DNA of 64,000 nucleotides from positions 1,860,001 to 1,924,000 of the forward strand of contig NZ_CP100756.1 of the NCBI RefSeq assembly GCF_024266705.1, given 5' to 3'. The position numbers and the translations under genes were made by a program. Of this stretch, positions 63,791 through 64,000 are shown piece by piece (positions within the stretch are counted from its first letter, which is position 1; the number at the start of each line of letters is the position of its first letter). The notes beneath the pieces are model-generated. The model saw only the letters and a program-made list of their open reading frames with translations, made no database searches and was not told the origin of the DNA. This stretch comes from Natrinema gelatinilyticum (GTDB taxonomy: Archaea; Halobacteriota; Halobacteria; Halobacteriales; Natrialbaceae).

Positions 63791-64000
63791 TCAATCGCCG
63801 CTGTGTTCGCCGCCGTTCCCGTCGACGCGCTCGTGGCCCTCGAGCGAGGTCATCCTCTGGTACGTTTCGATTCGATTGGTCTTTCCGAGTCTGTAGCGGT
63901 AGTAGACGTACGCGACGGCGAACCAGCCGATGAGAACGACGCCGACGACGGGGCGCTGGAGGAGCGTGACCACCCAGAAGGCGCCGGTGACGAGCGCACC
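63791..64000 (-). CDS. Membrane protein C-terminal part, cut by window edge
   Basis: Seventy codons, including the stop, are visible and the frame is open to the window edge, so the 5' end lies outside. The sequence begins GALVTGAFWVV and shows a helix VVGVVLIGWFAVAYVYY, then a polar tail RYRLGKTNRIETYQRMTS ending GGEHSGD. I recognise no family; an inner-membrane protein with a cytoplasmic tail is likely. Confidence 0.55.
   Translation of the reverse strand, partial: GALVTGAFWVVTLLQRPVVGVVLIGWFAVAYVYYRYRLGKTNRIETYQRMTSLEGHERVDGNGGEHSGD

Noticed and set aside
1..64000. CRISPR array, rRNA operon or prophage
   Set aside because: No regularly spaced 25-40 base repeats, no rRNA-like sequence and no capsid, terminase or integrase genes were seen.

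Overview
This window is chromosomal DNA from a halophilic archaeon (class Halobacteria). The evidence is high GC, very acidic proteins, a strong third-position G/C bias, and mostly leaderless genes in which a TATA box sits about 25-30 bases before the ATG/GTG with no 5' UTR. Family content agrees: a tungsten aldehyde:ferredoxin oxidoreductase, an F420-type LLM oxidoreductase, a Tat-exported sugar-binding lipoprotein, a multi-PAS soluble histidine kinase and an IS1341-type TnpB. I cannot name the genus from sequence alone.

Layout. About 1-16 kb is mostly housekeeping and transport: a tandem pair of CrcB fluoride channel subunits (the downstream one cut by the window edge), a CDF metal exporter, an MBL hydrolase plus a long-chain acyl-CoA ligase, a CPA1-RCK cation/proton antiporter, AOR, a TraB-family protein, small membrane and zinc-ribbon proteins, a thiolase, a secreted beta-propeller protein and lineage-specific hypotheticals. 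About 16-30 kb is more disturbed. It holds an aldehyde dehydrogenase broken by a frameshift and a stop, tRNA-Leu(UAA) with a duplicated 3' end beside it, a ferredoxin, three SDRs, a 1268-residue PAS kinase, a cyclophilin, a zinc carboxypeptidase-like enzyme, and a lone tnpB next to the relic end of an older tnpB. A MATE exporter follows.

About 31-44 kb and 52-63.7 kb form an acyl-CoA catabolic region. Counting the ligase at 3.4 kb, the window has five AMP-forming acyl-CoA ligases. It also has three acyl-CoA dehydrogenases, two intact thiolases (11.2 and 54.4 kb), one broken SCP-x-type thiolase with its DUF35 partner, a fused double-hotdog MaoC hydratase, five SDR dehydrogenases, a family III CoA transferase/racemase, an R2lox-like oxidase, MBL hydrolases and an IclR regulator. 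No FadB-type crotonase/3-hydroxyacyl-CoA dehydrogenase is present, so hydration and the second oxidation would have to use MaoC and SDR enzymes or genes elsewhere. Between the two blocks lie an MFS permease, a membrane-anchored sulfite-oxidase-like molybdoenzyme and a complete CUT1 sugar ABC transporter operon (binding protein, two permeases, ATPase).

Notable signals: perfect palindromes placed exactly between the TATA box and the leaderless start of three acyl-CoA genes; two genes broken by in-frame TGA codons; a tnpB whose ancestral tail runs, after a +1 frameshift, through the right-end hairpin; and a relic tnpB end just upstream of it. I found no CRISPR array, rRNA, complete transposase operon, defence island or clearly unprecedented multi-gene system.
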